The notes: generated by a model not told the origin, from the sequence alone. DNA of 64,000 nucleotides from Alphaproteobacteria bacterium (GCA_009694045.1 SHVY01000008.1:1-64000), one strand, 5' to 3'; shown: positions 1 to 9,318, counted from the stretch's first letter. Numbers and translations are program-made.

Positions 1-105
1 CGCTACGAGCATCACCAACGGCCGTTTCGGGCTGCTGATCGCTCCATTTCCCGTCATCAAGGCGCACTCCTCCCGTCGTTGCCCTTATCTCCGGCACCGC
101 CCGCG

Positions 106-487
106 TCACGCCGGAGATGGCGGCGGCCGGAGTTGCGCGATCAGCCGCGGGATTTCCTCGAACAGGCCCCTCGGCACCGCGACCTCGGCCATCTGGAACG
201 TGACGTAGCGCGCATGCGTGACGATCTTGGCCCCGATCTTCACGAGCTTCTCTCGCAGGCTGGTCAGCGACCACTTCGCGACCGCCTCGGGCAATGCCAG
301 TGTCCGCATGAAGTTGGCGACATTAGTAGGCCAGCGCGTGAATCAGCCCGAGGGCATCATCGAGTTCGCGGTAGGCCAGCAATCCGGCGTCGGACGTGAC
401 CCGCGAACCGTGGAACTCCAGTTTCAGGCGGCGGTTAAAAACGGGCCGCAGTGGACCGCGATCCGATTCACCCTCCGGGTTCCGCAT
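106..487 (-). pseudogene. Internally deleted, frameshifted IS1380-family transposase remnant
   Basis: Reverse-strand reading from 487 gives [48 protein letters not shown] (IS1380 N-terminus-like), running directly into HALAY / NVANFMRTLALPEAVAKWSLTSLREKLVKIGAKIVTHARYVTFQMAEVAVPRGLFEEIPRLIAQLRPPP (C-terminus-like). The catalytic core is missing and there is a one-base frameshift at the LAY/NVANF join (tactaatgtcgcc). Confidence 0.75.
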
Positions 488-688
488 CCAAGCTGCCCTT
501 CAACACCCTAGCCTATAATATTTATACCATAAATGGGACATTTTCGGCATTAGATGTAGCGGTCACTTGGGAAATGCAGGCTTAAATCATTGCACGCGGC
601 GCCCGGCTGTCAAGAACGGTGCCGCTCGGGTCAAGCAGGAGATGGGTTCCGGGTCGATCATGCCCATACAGAAGGGCTGAAAAGGGCC

Positions 689-1690
689 ATGGACACGCTG
701 CCGCCGCATGACGAGCTCCTGAACCGGATCGAGGCGCTGGCCACGGCGGCACTGCCCCGCTGGGGCCTCGCGGGCGCGCGTCTGACGATGATCAACCATT
801 CGGAGAACACGACCTACCGGGTCGATCCACGGGGTGGTTCGCGGCCCGTGGTCCTGCGCGTCCACCGCCAGGGCTACCACACGGTCAACGGCATCCGCAG
901 CGAACTCGCCTGGATGCGGGCGTTGCAGGCCGAGGCCGGGGTGCGGACGCCGCAGGCCATCCCCGGCGAAGACGGCCAGGACATCCAGTCGGTCGCGCAC
1001 GGCTCCCTGCCCCACCCCCGGAACTGCGTGCTGTTCGCCTTCATCGACGGCGCCGAGCCCCGCCAGGACGGCGACCTGATCGCGCCGTTCAAGCGGTTGG
1101 GCGAGGTCACGGCCCGCACCCACCGGCATGCGATCGGCTGGAAGCGGCCACCCTGGTTCGAACGTCTGACCTGGGATTTCGAGCACAGCCTGGGCGCGCA
1201 CCCGAACTGGGGTCCCTGGACCGACGGGCCCGATCTCACGCCCGAACGGCGCGCGCTGCTGGGGCGGCTGGTCGACGTGATGGCGGCGCGCCTGGTGCGC
1301 TTCGGCAAGGGCCCCGACCGCTACGGGCTGACCCACGCCGATTTCCGCCTGGCCAACCTGCTGGTGCACGAGGGCGAAGTCCGGGTCATCGATTTCGACG
1401 ACAGCGGCTTCGGCTGGTTCCTCTACGACGCCGGCACCGCGGTCAGCTTCTTCGAGCATGCGCCCGAGGTGCCCGCGCTGATGGCGGCGTGGATGGAGGG
1501 CTACCGCCGGGTGCGCCCGCTCGCGTCCGACGACGAACGCGAGCTTTGGACGTTCATTCTGCTGCGCCGGATGATCCTGTTCGCCTGGATTGGCTCCCAT
1601 GGCGAGACCGACCTCGCGCGGGCCGAAGGCCCGGCCTACAGCTTCCATACCTGCGAGCTGGCCGAACGCTACCTCGCGCGGTTCGGCTGA
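689..1690 (+). CDS. APH-family small-molecule phosphotransferase (candidate aminoalcohol kinase of the BMC)
   Basis: ORF with APH motifs YGLTHADFRLANLLV and VIDFDDSGFGWFLYD; first gene of the BMC operon; in-frame ATG at 689. Confidence 0.8.
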   Translation: MDTLPPHDELLNRIEALATAALPRWGLAGARLTMINHSENTTYRVDPRGGSRPVVLRVHRQGYHTVNGIRSELAWMRALQAEAGVRTPQAIPGEDGQDIQSVAHGSLPHPRNCVLFAFIDGAEPRQDGDLIAPFKRLGEVTARTHRHAIGWKRPPWFERLTWDFEHSLGAHPNWGPWTDGPDLTPERRALLGRLVDVMAARLVRFGKGPDRYGLTHADFRLANLLVHEGEVRVIDFDDSGFGWFLYDAGTAVSFFEHAPEVPALMAAWMEGYRRVRPLASDDERELWTFILLRRMILFAWIGSHGETDLARAEGPAYSFHTCELAERYLARFG

Positions 1691-1706
1691 TGTGGAGGAG
1701 ATGACG

Positions 1707-2993
1707 ATGGCGAGTCTCGAAAAACAGCAATTCATCGAGGATTCCAAGCGCTTCTGGAACCCGGGCAAGACCCAGGCTTGGCAGGACATGGAGGTCGATC
1801 TCGTCATCGACCGGCGCGAGGGCTACTTCCTCCACGACCTCGACGGCCGCCGGCTGATCGACGTCCACTTGAACGGCGGCACCTACAACATCGGCCACCG
1901 CCACCCCGAGCTGATCGAGGTGATCGAGCGCGCCATGGGCCGGTTCGACATGGGCAACCACCACTTCCCCTCGCTCGGCCGCACCGCGCTGGCCAAGGAA
2001 CTGGCCCGCATCTGCGGCGGCGACATGCACTACACGATCTACGGCTCGGGCGGGGGCGAGGCGATCGACATCGCCATCAAGACCGCGCGCCATGCCAAGC
2101 AGAAGCGCAAGATCGTCTCGATCATTCGCGCCTACCACGGCCACACCGGACTCGCCGTATGCGCCGGCGCCGACCGGTTCTCCAAGCTGTTCCTGTCCGA
2201 CCGTCCCGACGAATTCACCCAGGTGCCGTTCAACGACCTGAACGCCATGGAAGACGCCATGCGGGCGAAGGACGTGGCCGCCGTCATCATGGAGACGATC
2301 CCCGCGACCTACGGCTTCCCCATGCCCCTGCCCGGCTACCTCAACGAGGTCGAGAAGCTGTGCCGGCGCTACGACGCCCTCTACATCGCCGACGAGGTGC
2401 AGACCGGGCTGATGCGCACCGGCGAGATGTGGGGCTATCAGCGCTACGGCGTGAACCCGGACATCCTGGTGACCGGCAAGGGCATCTGCGGCGGCATGTA
2501 CCCGATTGCCTGCGTCGTGGTGCGCGAACCCTACGCCGGATGGCTCAAGGAGGACGGCTTCGGCCACATGTCGACCATGGGCGGGGCCGAGATCGGCTGC
2601 CTGGTGGCGATGAAGGTCCTGGAGATCCTGGAGCGCCCCACCGTGCGACCCATGGTCAACTACATCGCCGAGACCATGCGCAACGGCCTCAACGAGATCA
2701 TGAGCCTGTACTCCGATTTCTTCGTCGGCATCCGCCAGTGCGGCGTGGTGATGGGGCTGGAGTTCGACTACCCCGAAGGCGCCAAGCCGGTGATGAAGCA
2801 CCTGTACGAGAACGGCGTCTGGGCGATCTTCTCCACCCTCGATCCCCGGGTGCTCCAGTTCAAGCCGGGGATTCTCATGACCGCCGACCTCTGCCAGGAG
2901 CTCCTGGAGCGGGTGGAACGCTCGATCGGCCTCGCCCGCGCCGAATGTCTGGGCAAGAGCCTGGGCAAGAGCCGCCTGAGACACGCCGCATGA
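1707..2993 (+). CDS. Class-III PLP aminotransferase fold protein (candidate aminoalcohol-phosphate phospho-lyase)
   Basis: Class-III motifs: YGSGGGEAIDIAIK, DALYIADEVQTGLMRTGEMWG, PLP-lysine region DILVTGKGICGGMYPIA. GGAGG RBS at ~1693 favours the ATG at 1707. Follows the kinase and precedes a BMC aldehyde dehydrogenase. Confidence 0.85.
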   Translation: MASLEKQQFIEDSKRFWNPGKTQAWQDMEVDLVIDRREGYFLHDLDGRRLIDVHLNGGTYNIGHRHPELIEVIERAMGRFDMGNHHFPSLGRTALAKELARICGGDMHYTIYGSGGGEAIDIAIKTARHAKQKRKIVSIIRAYHGHTGLAVCAGADRFSKLFLSDRPDEFTQVPFNDLNAMEDAMRAKDVAAVIMETIPATYGFPMPLPGYLNEVEKLCRRYDALYIADEVQTGLMRTGEMWGYQRYGVNPDILVTGKGICGGMYPIACVVVREPYAGWLKEDGFGHMSTMGGAEIGCLVAMKVLEILERPTVRPMVNYIAETMRNGLNEIMSLYSDFFVGIRQCGVVMGLEFDYPEGAKPVMKHLYENGVWAIFSTLDPRVLQFKPGILMTADLCQELLERVERSIGLARAECLGKSLGKSRLRHAA

Positions 2994-4552
2994 CCGCGAT
3001 CGTCCGCGAACTCCTGGCCGGCAAGCGGCGCGAGACCGGCGCCGCCGACCTGATGTTGCAGACCGCCGAATGGGCGGCCGCGGCCTTCGCCGGGATGAAC
3101 CGGGGCGCGGTCGAGGCCATCGTCCGCGCCGCCGCCGATGCGGGTTTCGCCCACGCCGGTCGGCTCGCCGAGGCGGCCGTCAAGGAAACCGGCTTCGGGG
3201 TCGCCGCCGACAAGAAAATCAAGAACGAGCTGTGCTCGCGCGGCATCCACGAGGCCTATCGCGACCGCGACTACTGCGGCAAGCGGGTGCGAGCCGAGGA
3301 CAAGATCGTCGAGATCCCCCGCCCCGCCGGCGTGGTCTTCGCCCTGACCCCCTCCACCAATCCGGTGTGCACGGTCTACTTCAAGGTGCTGCTCGCGCTG
3401 ATGACGCGCAACGCCATCATCGTCTCGCCCCACCCGCTCGCCAAGGCCTGCTCCACCGAGGCGGCGCGGGTCATGGCGGCGGCGGCCGAGCAAGCCGGGG
3501 CGCCGGCGGGCGTCGTGCAAGTGATCGAGGAGCCGAACCTCGCGCTGGTCGACTACGTCATGCGCTCGCCACGGGTCGGCGTGATCCTCGCCACCGGCGG
3601 CACGCCGATGGTCCGGGCCGCCTATGGTTCGGGCACTCCGGCGATCGGGGTCGGCCCGGGCAACGCGCCGGTGCTGGTGGATGCCTCGGCCGACGTCGAG
3701 GCCGCCGCCCGGCGCATCATCGATTCGAAATCCTTCGACAACTCGGTCCTGTGCACGAACGAGAGCGTGGTGATCGCCGAAGAGGCGATTTACGACAAAC
3801 TATCGACCGCGCTCGGCCGCGCCGGAGCCTATTTCGCGAAAACCGACGAGGTCGATCGCCTCCGCGCCGTCCTGTTCGACGGCGGTTCCTTCAACGTCGC
3901 CCTGCTCGGGCGCTCCGCCGCCACCATCGCGCAAACGGCCGGGTTCCGGGTGCCCGCGGCGACCCGGGTGCTGATCGCGCCGCTCGATCGGGTCGGCGTC
4001 GACGAACCCCTCTCCCGGGAAAAACTCTGCCCTGTCCTAGGCTTGGTGCGCGTTCCTCAGGTCAACTCTGGGATCGCCACCGCCCGCGCCCTGGTCCGCT
4101 TGTCCGGAGCCGGCCATTCCGCCGCGATCCACAGCAGAAACCCAGCTAATATCATGGCCTTCGCGGCGGCCGTTAAAGTTCTACGCGTGGTCGTCAACAG
4201 TTCCTGCAGCCAGGGTGCGGCCGGTTTCTCCACCCACCTCGCCCCCACCTTCACGATCGGCACCGGCTTCTTCGGCCGCTCCTCGGTGGGCGAAAATATC
4301 GGCCCAGATCAGCTCGTTAACTGGACCCGCATCGCCTACGACACCGCCGAGCCCCTGGGCGATTTCAGCGGCCTGGAACCCTGGTCGCGCCTCCTCCCCG
4401 CCGCCACCGGCCGCGAAGCGCCGATCTCGCTGGGCGTCCTGCAAGAAGGCGCTGTGAAGGCGACCCCGGCCGTGCCGGACGAACTTTCGGTGGTGCGCGA
4501 CGAAATCCGCCGCGTCGTGCTGGAAGAGCTGCGCCGAGCGCTCAAGGGATAG
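2990..4552 (+). CDS. CoA-acylating aldehyde dehydrogenase, PduP/EutE-like, microcompartment type
   Basis: Read in the frame of ORF 1778..4552 from the ATG at 2990 (ATGA overlap with the upstream stop). TPSTNPVCTVYFKVLLALMTRNAIIVSPHP, catalytic Cys region SKSFDNSVLCTNESVV, GPGNAPVLVD. C-terminal amphipathic helix SVVRDEIRRVVLEELRRALKG resembles an encapsulation peptide. Confidence 0.88.
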   Translation: MTAIVRELLAGKRRETGAADLMLQTAEWAAAAFAGMNRGAVEAIVRAAADAGFAHAGRLAEAAVKETGFGVAADKKIKNELCSRGIHEAYRDRDYCGKRVRAEDKIVEIPRPAGVVFALTPSTNPVCTVYFKVLLALMTRNAIIVSPHPLAKACSTEAARVMAAAAEQAGAPAGVVQVIEEPNLALVDYVMRSPRVGVILATGGTPMVRAAYGSGTPAIGVGPGNAPVLVDASADVEAAARRIIDSKSFDNSVLCTNESVVIAEEAIYDKLSTALGRAGAYFAKTDEVDRLRAVLFDGGSFNVALLGRSAATIAQTAGFRVPAATRVLIAPLDRVGVDEPLSREKLCPVLGLVRVPQVNSGIATARALVRLSGAGHSAAIHSRNPANIMAFAAAVKVLRVVVNSSCSQGAAGFSTHLAPTFTIGTGFFGRSSVGENIGPDQLVNWTRIAYDTAEPLGDFSGLEPWSRLLPAATGREAPISLGVLQEGAVKATPAVPDELSVVRDEIRRVVLEELRRALKG

Positions 4553-4555
4553 CGG

Positions 4556-5164
4556 ATGGCCGAACTGCGCTCCTTCATTTTCATCGACCAGTTGCAACCA
4601 CAGACCATGTGCTATCTGGCCACCTGGATGCGGGGCCGGCTGCCGCGCGCCAACATGGCGGCGCAGATCATCGAAGTCGCTCCCGGCCTCGACATCGAAC
4701 CCCTGACCGACGTTGCCCTGAAGCACGCCGAGGTCGGCGGCGGCGTCTTGGTGGTGGAGCGCCAGTTCGGCTACCTGGAGTTCCACGGCCGCTCGACCGC
4801 CGCGGTCAAGGCCGCGGCCCGCGCGGTCCTCGACGTGCTGGGGGTGAGCGAGGAGGCCGCGATCCGCCCCCAAATCCTCGCCTCGCGCATCGTCACGGGG
4901 ATCGATCCGGTGCACGCGTTCCTCATCAACCGCAACAAGATCGGCTCCATGATCCTGCCGGGCGAATCGCTCTTCGTCCTCGAGATGCAGCCGGCTTCCT
5001 ACGCGATCCTCGCCGCCAACGAGGCGGAAAAGGCGGCGGAGATCAAGATCGTCGACTACCGCATGATCGGCGCCACGGGCCGGGTCTATCTGTCGGGCGA
5101 GGAGTCGTCCTTGCGCGCCGGCGCCGAGGTCGCCGAGCATACCCTCGCGGCCTTGGCGCATTGA
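4556..5164 (+). CDS. BMC-T (tandem BMC-domain) shell protein
   Basis: Two BMC-like units: AAQIIEVAPGLDIEPLTDVALKHAEVGGGVLVVERQFGYLEFHG and SLFVLEMQPASYAILAANEAEKAAEIKIVDYRMIGATGRVYLSGEESSLRAGAEVA. Confidence 0.85.
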   Translation: MAELRSFIFIDQLQPQTMCYLATWMRGRLPRANMAAQIIEVAPGLDIEPLTDVALKHAEVGGGVLVVERQFGYLEFHGRSTAAVKAAARAVLDVLGVSEEAAIRPQILASRIVTGIDPVHAFLINRNKIGSMILPGESLFVLEMQPASYAILAANEAEKAAEIKIVDYRMIGATGRVYLSGEESSLRAGAEVAEHTLAALAH

Positions 5165-5171
5165 GGGCCCC

Positions 5172-5573
5172 ATGATCGACGGCGAAACCCTCCGCTCCCT
5201 GGTCCGCGACGCGATCGCCGGCGAACTCGCCGGCTTGCGCAAAGGCGCCAAGGCGGCGCCGATCGCCATCGGCAGTGACGCCGATTTGCGGGCCTTCGCC
5301 CGGGACGTCTTGCGGCTGGCCGAGGATGCGGCCGTCCGGGCGGCGATCGCGGCTGGGACCTATCCGTTCACCCTGGCGACGGGGGCGGGTCCGGCGACCG
5401 GACAAGGCAATCCCGTCGCCACCATCGACAAGGGCGTGGTGACCGAAACCTCGCTCACGCGCCTGCCGAAGGGAATCGTCAAACTGTTGCTCGCCGACGG
5501 CGTCACGGTGACGCCGCTGGCCAAGGACCGGGCCCGGCGGCTCGGCATCACCATCGAGAGGTTGAAGCCATGA
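5172..5573 (+). CDS. Conserved BMC-associated protein of unknown function
   Basis: 133-aa ORF embedded between shell genes; N-terminal MIDGETLRSLVRDAIAGELAGLRKG looks like an encapsulation-peptide helix; C-terminal LLADGVTVTPLAKDRARRLGITIERLKP. Confidence 0.6.
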   Translation: MIDGETLRSLVRDAIAGELAGLRKGAKAAPIAIGSDADLRAFARDVLRLAEDAAVRAAIAAGTYPFTLATGAGPATGQGNPVATIDKGVVTETSLTRLPKGIVKLLLADGVTVTPLAKDRARRLGITIERLKP

Positions 5574-5848
5574 TCCGTGGACATGTCGTGGGCAGCGTCT
5601 GGGCGACCAAGCGCCTTGAAAGCATACCGGCGGGCGCCTTTCTGGAAGTGGAAACCGCCGGCGGCGGGTGCTTGGTCGCCTTCGATGTGCTCGGTTGCGG
5701 CGAAGGCGAGGAGGTCTTGATCGTTTCCGGCTCGACTGCCGCGGCCTGGCTTGGCGGCGGCAAGATCCCGATCGACGCTCTCATTATCGGGTCGATCGAT
5801 CACCGCGGCGGCGAGTCTCCGCCGGCACGCAGCGGTTCGCGAAAATAG
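5570..5848 (+). CDS. BMC-P pentameric vertex protein (EutN/CcmL family)
   Basis: MIRGHVVGSVWATKRLESIPAGAFLEVE...GCLVAFDVLGCGEGEEVLIVSGSTAAAW...PIDALIIGSID is typical of EutN/CcmL; ATGA overlap with the upstream ORF. Confidence 0.9.
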   Translation: MIRGHVVGSVWATKRLESIPAGAFLEVETAGGGCLVAFDVLGCGEGEEVLIVSGSTAAAWLGGGKIPIDALIIGSIDHRGGESPPARSGSRK

Positions 5849-5876
5849 TTTTCACCCCTAGCAACGGAGAATCACC

Positions 5877-6158
<282 letters not shown>

Positions 6159-6185
6159 CCTGGACCGCCGGGGAAAGGGCGGGGC

Positions 6186-6809
6186 GTGACCCAGCTCCGC
6201 GTCTATCTGCTGATCGAGCGGCTGGCCCGCCAGTTCGCGGCGTATATGGCGACGCCGACGCGGGCCCGCGGCTACCCACCCATGGAGGGCGAGTCGAGCC
6301 TGATCATCGAGGTGGCGCCGGCGCTCGCCATCCACCGGATCTGCGACCTCGCCCTCAAACACGCCCCGGAGATGGAGCCGGGCCTGCTGTACGTCGAGCG
6401 TCAGTACGGCCTCCTCGAGCTGCATTCGGCCGACCTCGACGCCCTCGGGCGCGCGGGTGCTGCGATCCTCGCCGGCATCGGCGCCAAGGCCGGCGATCAG
6501 CTCAAGCCGCGTACGCTGTACTCGGACATCATCGCCGACATCGCCGATCAGCATGCGATCGTCGTGAATCGCACCCGCGAGGGGTCGATGATTCTCCCGG
6601 GGCAATCGCTCCTGCTCTACGAGATGGAACCGGCGCTGTTCGCCTCGGTGGCCGCGAACGAGGCGGAGAAGGCGGCCCCGGGGATAACCCTCGTCGACGT
6701 GCAGATGATCGGCGCGAGCGGACGCCTGTTCCTGGCCGGTTCCCGCGAGGATTGCGAACGCGCCCGCACCCGGGTGGACGAAGTGCTGCGGTCGGTCGCC
6801 GGGCAGTAG
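6186..6809 (+). CDS. BMC-T (tandem BMC-domain) shell protein, paralogue of 4556..5164
   Basis: GTG start; SLIIEVAPALAIHRICDLALKHAPEMEPGLLYVERQYGLLELHS and SLLLYEMEPALFASVAANEAEKAAPGITLVDVQMIGASGRLFLAG align with the first BMC-T. Confidence 0.83.
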   Translation: MTQLRVYLLIERLARQFAAYMATPTRARGYPPMEGESSLIIEVAPALAIHRICDLALKHAPEMEPGLLYVERQYGLLELHSADLDALGRAGAAILAGIGAKAGDQLKPRTLYSDIIADIADQHAIVVNRTREGSMILPGQSLLLYEMEPALFASVAANEAEKAAPGITLVDVQMIGASGRLFLAGSREDCERARTRVDEVLRSVAGQ

Positions 6810-6811
6810 AC

Positions 6812-8428
6812 CTACCCGGCGTCCTCGAGCACCATCGCCGCGCCCTTCTCGCCGATCATCATGGCGGGGGCGTTGGCGTTGCCCGAGGTCAGGGTGGGAA
6901 AGATCGACGCGTCGATCACCCGCAAGTGGGCGATGCCGTGGACCCGCAAGCGGTGATCGACGACGGCCCGCGTCGGGTCGGGTCCCATCGCGCAGGTGCC
7001 AACGGGATGGAACACCGAGTAGGCGCGCGCCTGCACGTCCGCGAGCAGATCGGCATCGGTCACCGCGGCAGGGCCCGGCTTGATCTCCTCGGCGATGACT
7101 CGCGCCATGGACGGGGTCGCGGCCAAGAGCCGGAGGAACCGGGCGCCTTCCAACAACTCCTGGCGATCGAAGTCCGTGGCGGCGTAATTCGGGTGAATGA
7201 CCGGCGGCACGTGCGGATCGGCCGAACCGATGCGTAGGAAACCAAGGCTCTCGGGCCGGCAGGGCGAGATGCTGGTGTAGAAACCGGGGAAGGGGTCGGG
7301 GCTCATCAGCGGCCGCACCCCGACCGGCGCCCGTTCGTATGTCAGCGGCGAGAAGTAGAGCTGGATGTTGGGTCGCGCGAGGCCGGGGCGGGAGCGATAG
7401 AATCCGCCACCCTGGTTGAGGCTCAAGGATAGGGGCCCCCGCCGGGTCAGCACGTAGCGCAGGCCGGCGCGCAGCTTGCCAACCCAGGTGTTGAGCTCGT
7501 CATTGAGGCTCGGCACGGCCGCGCGATAGGTGTGGTCGTAGCAAAGGTGGTCCTGCAGATTCCGCCCCACCGCCGGGCTCGCGTGGCGCACCGCGACCCC
7601 GCAATCGCGCAGGGTTTCGGGCGGGCCGATGCCGGACAGTTGCAGAAGTTGGGGCGAGTTCACGGATCCGCCGCACAGGATCACCTCGCGCGCCGCGTGC
7701 GCCTCGACGCTTCGCCCGCCACGATCGAAGACCACGCCGGTGGCGCGGGTGCCATCGAGCACGATCCGGGTGACGAGGGCCCCGGTGACGATCCTGAGGT
7801 TGGGGCGCCGTCGCGCCGGCCAAAGGTAGGCCCGCGCGGCCGATAGCCGGAGTCCGTCGCGGGTGGTGATCTGATAGTGGCCGACGCCTTCGATGGTGGC
7901 GCCGTTGAGGTCTGGGCTCGCCGGGATGCCGGCCTCGACGCCCGCTTTGATGAACACGTCGGTCAGGGGGTGGACCAGGCCGTCGATCGTGGTCACGTGC
8001 ACCGGTCCGCCGGCGCCGTGGTACGGGCCTGCGCCAAGGGCGTGATCCTCCATCCGTCGATAGACCGGCAGGACGTCGCGCCAGCCCCAGCCGGGGTTGC
8101 CCAGCGCCTCCCAATCGTCGAAGTCCCCGGCCTGGCCGCGCGAATAGACCATGGCGTTGATCGAGCTGGACCCGCCCAACACCTTGCCGCGTGGCCAGTA
8201 GCTTGGGCGGCCATCGAGGCCGGGGACGCCTTCGGTCCGGTACATCCAATTGACCCTGGGATCGTGGAAGCACTTGCCGTAGCCGATCGGGGTCTGGATC
8301 CAGAACCGCAGGTCGGACGGTCCGGCCTCCAGCAGCAGGACCCGGTAGCGCCCGGATTCGCTCAGCCGGCTAGCGACGATGCAGCCGGCGGAGCCGGCGC
8401 CGACCACGATGTAGTCGTAAGTTTTCAC
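6812..8428 (-). CDS. GMC-family FAD-dependent oxidoreductase (choline/alcohol dehydrogenase-like)
   Basis: N-terminal YDYIVVGAGSAGCIVASRLSE; WPRGKVLGGSSSINAMVYSRG; C-terminal FHPVGTCAMG...VIDASIFPTLTSGNANAPAMMIGEKGA. Confidence 0.9.
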   Translation of the reverse strand: MKTYDYIVVGAGSAGCIVASRLSESGRYRVLLLEAGPSDLRFWIQTPIGYGKCFHDPRVNWMYRTEGVPGLDGRPSYWPRGKVLGGSSSINAMVYSRGQAGDFDDWEALGNPGWGWRDVLPVYRRMEDHALGAGPYHGAGGPVHVTTIDGLVHPLTDVFIKAGVEAGIPASPDLNGATIEGVGHYQITTRDGLRLSAARAYLWPARRRPNLRIVTGALVTRIVLDGTRATGVVFDRGGRSVEAHAAREVILCGGSVNSPQLLQLSGIGPPETLRDCGVAVRHASPAVGRNLQDHLCYDHTYRAAVPSLNDELNTWVGKLRAGLRYVLTRRGPLSLSLNQGGGFYRSRPGLARPNIQLYFSPLTYERAPVGVRPLMSPDPFPGFYTSISPCRPESLGFLRIGSADPHVPPVIHPNYAATDFDRQELLEGARFLRLLAATPSMARVIAEEIKPGPAAVTDADLLADVQARAYSVFHPVGTCAMGPDPTRAVVDHRLRVHGIAHLRVIDASIFPTLTSGNANAPAMMIGEKGAAMVLEDAG

Positions 8429-8435
8429 GGGGATG

Positions 8436-9308
8436 TTAGGCCGGCGTGTCCTGCAACCGCAGCGAGCCGGCGATCTCGATGTCGACGATCTGGGCTTGGC
8501 GGGCCGCTTCGGCGGCGCGTGCCTCCCGGCGGCGGCGACGGAGTTCGAAGACCACGGCGGCGATGATCGTCGCGGCGATGATGATGAAGGCCAGGGCGTT
8601 GACCGCCGGCGTCACGCCCTGACGCACCTTGTTCGCGATGAAGATGGTGAAGGTGTTCTCCGCGCCGATCGAGAAGTAGGTGGTGGTGTAGTTCTCGAAC
8701 GACTGCAGGAACGCGAGGGCGGCCGCCGACAGGAACGCCGGACGCATGTAGGGGACGGTGATGCGCCAGAACACCTGCCGCGGATTGGCACCGAGATCGA
8801 GGCCCGCCTCCTCGAGCGTGGTGTCGAAGCGCTGCAGGCGCGCCATGAAGATCAGCATGCAGTAGGCCGAGACGAAGCTCGATTGCGCCAGCGCCGCAGT
8901 CCACCAGGAGGCGCGGAAGCCGAGCTGCTGGCTCCAGAAGATGAAGGCCGAGATGCCGAGCACGATCCCGGGCGCCAGGATCGGCGAGACCAGGATGGCG
9001 TAGATCAGGCCCTTGGCGCGCACTTGCAGGCGCACCAGCATGAGCGCGCCGCCGAGCCCGAGGGTGATCGAGATCGCGACCACCAGCAGGGCAATGTAGA
9101 CGCTGTTCTCCAGCCCGCCCCACATGCGCTGGTCCTCCCACGCCGCACCGAACCACTCGAGCGTGAAGGTGAAGTCGCGATGGGTCGGGATGCGGCTGGT
9201 GTTGAAGGCGAGCAACGACATGTACGCCATCGGGAACAGCATGTAGCCGAAGAAGATCACGAGGTAGGCGCGGGTCGCCCAGGTGATGAGGGTGCGGCTG
9301 TCGTTCAT
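8436..9308 (-). CDS. ABC transporter permease, spermidine/putrescine type (PotC-like)
   Basis: Polytopic permease with EEAGLDLGANPRQVFWRITVPYMRPAFLSAA (EAA-loop region); adjacent to PotB- and PotA-like genes. Confidence 0.85.
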   Translation of the reverse strand: MNDSRTLITWATRAYLVIFFGYMLFPMAYMSLLAFNTSRIPTHRDFTFTLEWFGAAWEDQRMWGGLENSVYIALLVVAISITLGLGGALMLVRLQVRAKGLIYAILVSPILAPGIVLGISAFIFWSQQLGFRASWWTAALAQSSFVSAYCMLIFMARLQRFDTTLEEAGLDLGANPRQVFWRITVPYMRPAFLSAAALAFLQSFENYTTTYFSIGAENTFTIFIANKVRQGVTPAVNALAFIIIAATIIAAVVFELRRRRREARAAEAARQAQIVDIEIAGSLRLQDTPA

Positions 9309-9318
9309 GGCGCCGCCC

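Noticed and set aside
587-1807. 406-aa minus-strand ORF opposite the BMC kinase
   Set aside because: Antisense shadow ORF; no recognisable domain, and the plus strand carries APH catalytic motifs.
1778-2989. First ~400 residues of ORF 1778..4552
   Set aside because: Arg/Pro-rich out-of-frame reading of the aminotransferase; the ALDH begins at 2990.
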